Assembly (NCBI GenBank): GCA_903903715.1
Contig: CAIUZX010000266.1
Location: 1 to 5,567, forward strand
Reading direction: 5' to 3'
Source: an uncultured Caulobacterales bacterium
GTDB lineage: Bacteria; Pseudomonadota; Alphaproteobacteria; Caulobacterales; Caulobacteraceae
DNA length: 5,567 bases
Shown here: positions 4,809-5,567 of the stretch, piece by piece
Layout of the letters: the number at the start of each line of letters is the position of its first letter
Numbering within the stretch: the stretch's first letter is position 1
Notes under the pieces: generated by a model
Told to the model about the DNA's origin: nothing
Database searches by the model: none
The model's input: the letters and a program-made list of their open reading frames with translations, nothing else
Program-made: the position numbers and the translations under genes

Positions 4809-5567
4809 ATGCCCGTCCCCGCCTCTATCCTCTCCACTGTCCACGCCCTCCGCCAGGGGCGCCTCGCCCTGTTGCCGACGGAGACGGTCTATGGCCTCGG
4901 CGCGGACGCCGCCAATCCCGCCGCCGTCGCCGCGATCTATGCCGCGAAGGGCAGGCCCGCCTTCAACCCCCTCATCGCCCATGTCGCGGACCTTGCGACC
5001 GCCGCCCGCGTGGCGGAACTGGACGAGCGGGCGCTGAAGCTGGCGGAGGCCTTCTGGCCGGGGCCGCTGACCATCGTGGCGCGGGCGCGCAGTAGCGGCT
5101 TCGTCTGCGATCTCGCCCGCGCCGGGCTCGACACCGTGGCGATCCGGGTGCCGGCGCATCCCGTGTTCCGCGAAGTGCTGCAGGCCTTCGGCGGGGCGGT
5201 GGCCGCCCCCTCCGCCAACCGGTCGGGGCGTCCCAGCCCGACGACCTTGGCCGACGCGATGGACGAGACGGGCGCCTTCGCCGAGGCCGCCCTCGACGGG
5301 GGGGCCTGTTCTGTGGGGCTTGAGTCCACCGTCATCGGTCTGGTGGACGAGGCCCAGTGGCTGCGCGCAGGCGGCCTTGCGCGGGAGCGGATCGAGGGGG
5401 TGATCGGCAGGCTTGCGGATCTTGGCGTCGATATCCACCGCACGCCGGGACGCCTCGTCGCCCACTACGCTCCGAGCGCCCCCGTGCGTATCAACGCGCT
5501 ATCCCCGCGAGACGGCGAGGCTTATTTGAGCTTCGGCACGGGTCCGGAAACCGCGCCGGACCGCTTC
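4809..5567 (+). CDS. sua5: L-threonylcarbamoyladenylate synthase, Sua5 type (3' end outside window)
   Basis: The first 253 codons are open to the right edge with no stop. The enzyme makes threonylcarbamoyl-AMP from threonine, bicarbonate and ATP, the first step of t6A37 formation in ANN-decoding tRNAs, in the cytoplasm. Family motifs are LLPTETVYGLGADA (21-34), the K-x-R of AAKGRPAFNPLI (45-56), FWPGPLTIV (82-90), VAIRVPAHP (110-118), APSANRSGRPSPTT (133-146, with the S-x-N nucleotide motif) and GLESTVI (170-176). RTPGRLVAHYAP (211-222) is the linker that enters the C-terminal Sua5 domain, so this is the long Sua5 form rather than short YrdC/TsaC. Sua5 proteins usually exceed 300 residues, so roughly the last quarter is missing. 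An ATG at 4796 is out of frame. The gene is divergent from the dehydrogenase operon. An essential role is usual for the family. Confidence 0.94.
   Translation, partial: MPVPASILSTVHALRQGRLALLPTETVYGLGADAANPAAVAAIYAAKGRPAFNPLIAHVADLATAARVAELDERALKLAEAFWPGPLTIVARARSSGFVCDLARAGLDTVAIRVPAHPVFREVLQAFGGAVAAPSANRSGRPSPTTLADAMDETGAFAEAALDGGACSVGLESTVIGLVDEAQWLRAGGLARERIEGVIGRLADLGVDIHRTPGRLVAHYAPSAPVRINALSPRDGEAYLSFGTGPETAPDRF

Noticed and set aside
3193..5037. Long plus-strand open frame of 614 codons opposite the acyl-CoA dehydrogenase
   Set aside because: It is antisense to a gene with clear family motifs throughout. Its product is arginine/glycine-rich low-complexity sequence, as expected for an antisense frame in high-GC DNA, and it also runs into the sua5 region in the wrong frame.
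1..5567. CRISPR arrays, insertion sequences, tRNA or rRNA genes
   Set aside because: I saw no regularly spaced repeats, transposase motifs, terminal inverted repeats or tRNA cloverleaf/T-loop signatures on either strand.

Overview
The window is GC-rich bacterial DNA with dense, mostly housekeeping genes. Codons are strongly biased to G/C in third positions, there is a long 3-methylmercaptopropionyl-CoA/FadE-type acyl-CoA dehydrogenase with both extra terminal domains, and YqgE, a type II peroxiredoxin and a Sua5-type tRNA-modification enzyme lie together. I infer an alphaproteobacterium, possibly Caulobacteraceae (Caulobacter/Brevundimonas-like). This rests on protein character and base composition, not on a marker gene.

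Left end (1-330): a visibly less GC-rich stretch with no complete gene. The first 12 codons of a minus-strand gene, behind a very strong Shine-Dalgarno sequence, run off the left edge at base 1. Next (331-935) is a compact type II toxin-antitoxin operon on the minus strand. A RelE/HigB-like (Gp49 family) toxin comes first, then a helix-turn-helix antitoxin overlapping it by 8 bases. A dyad symmetric sequence abutting the toxin start is the likely autoregulatory operator.

Middle (952-2276): yqgE (minus strand, AlgH/DUF179 family) and a Prx5/type II peroxiredoxin (plus strand) are divergent from a 138-base region that holds repeated GTCCCTAT-type motifs and an 8-bp inverted repeat. A hairpin follows yqgE. 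A strong hairpin lies between the convergent peroxiredoxin and HAD phosphatase genes.

Right part (2261-5567): an acyl-CoA dehydrogenase and a HAD-family phosphatase form a minus-strand operon joined by an ATGA stop/start overlap. Divergent from it, with 95 bases between, is a Sua5/TsaC-type L-threonylcarbamoyladenylate synthase that continues past the right edge. It has an extended -10-like element just before its ATG, which suggests a leaderless transcript.

Functionally the genes are a mixture: plasmid/genome-stability type addiction module, peroxide detoxification, acyl-CoA oxidation with a small-molecule phosphatase, and tRNA t6A synthesis. I did not find a convincing new system. The points most worth a second look are regulatory: the repeated motifs between yqgE and the peroxiredoxin gene, the toxin-antitoxin operator, the palindrome inside the likely dehydrogenase promoter, and the putative leaderless sua5 transcript.
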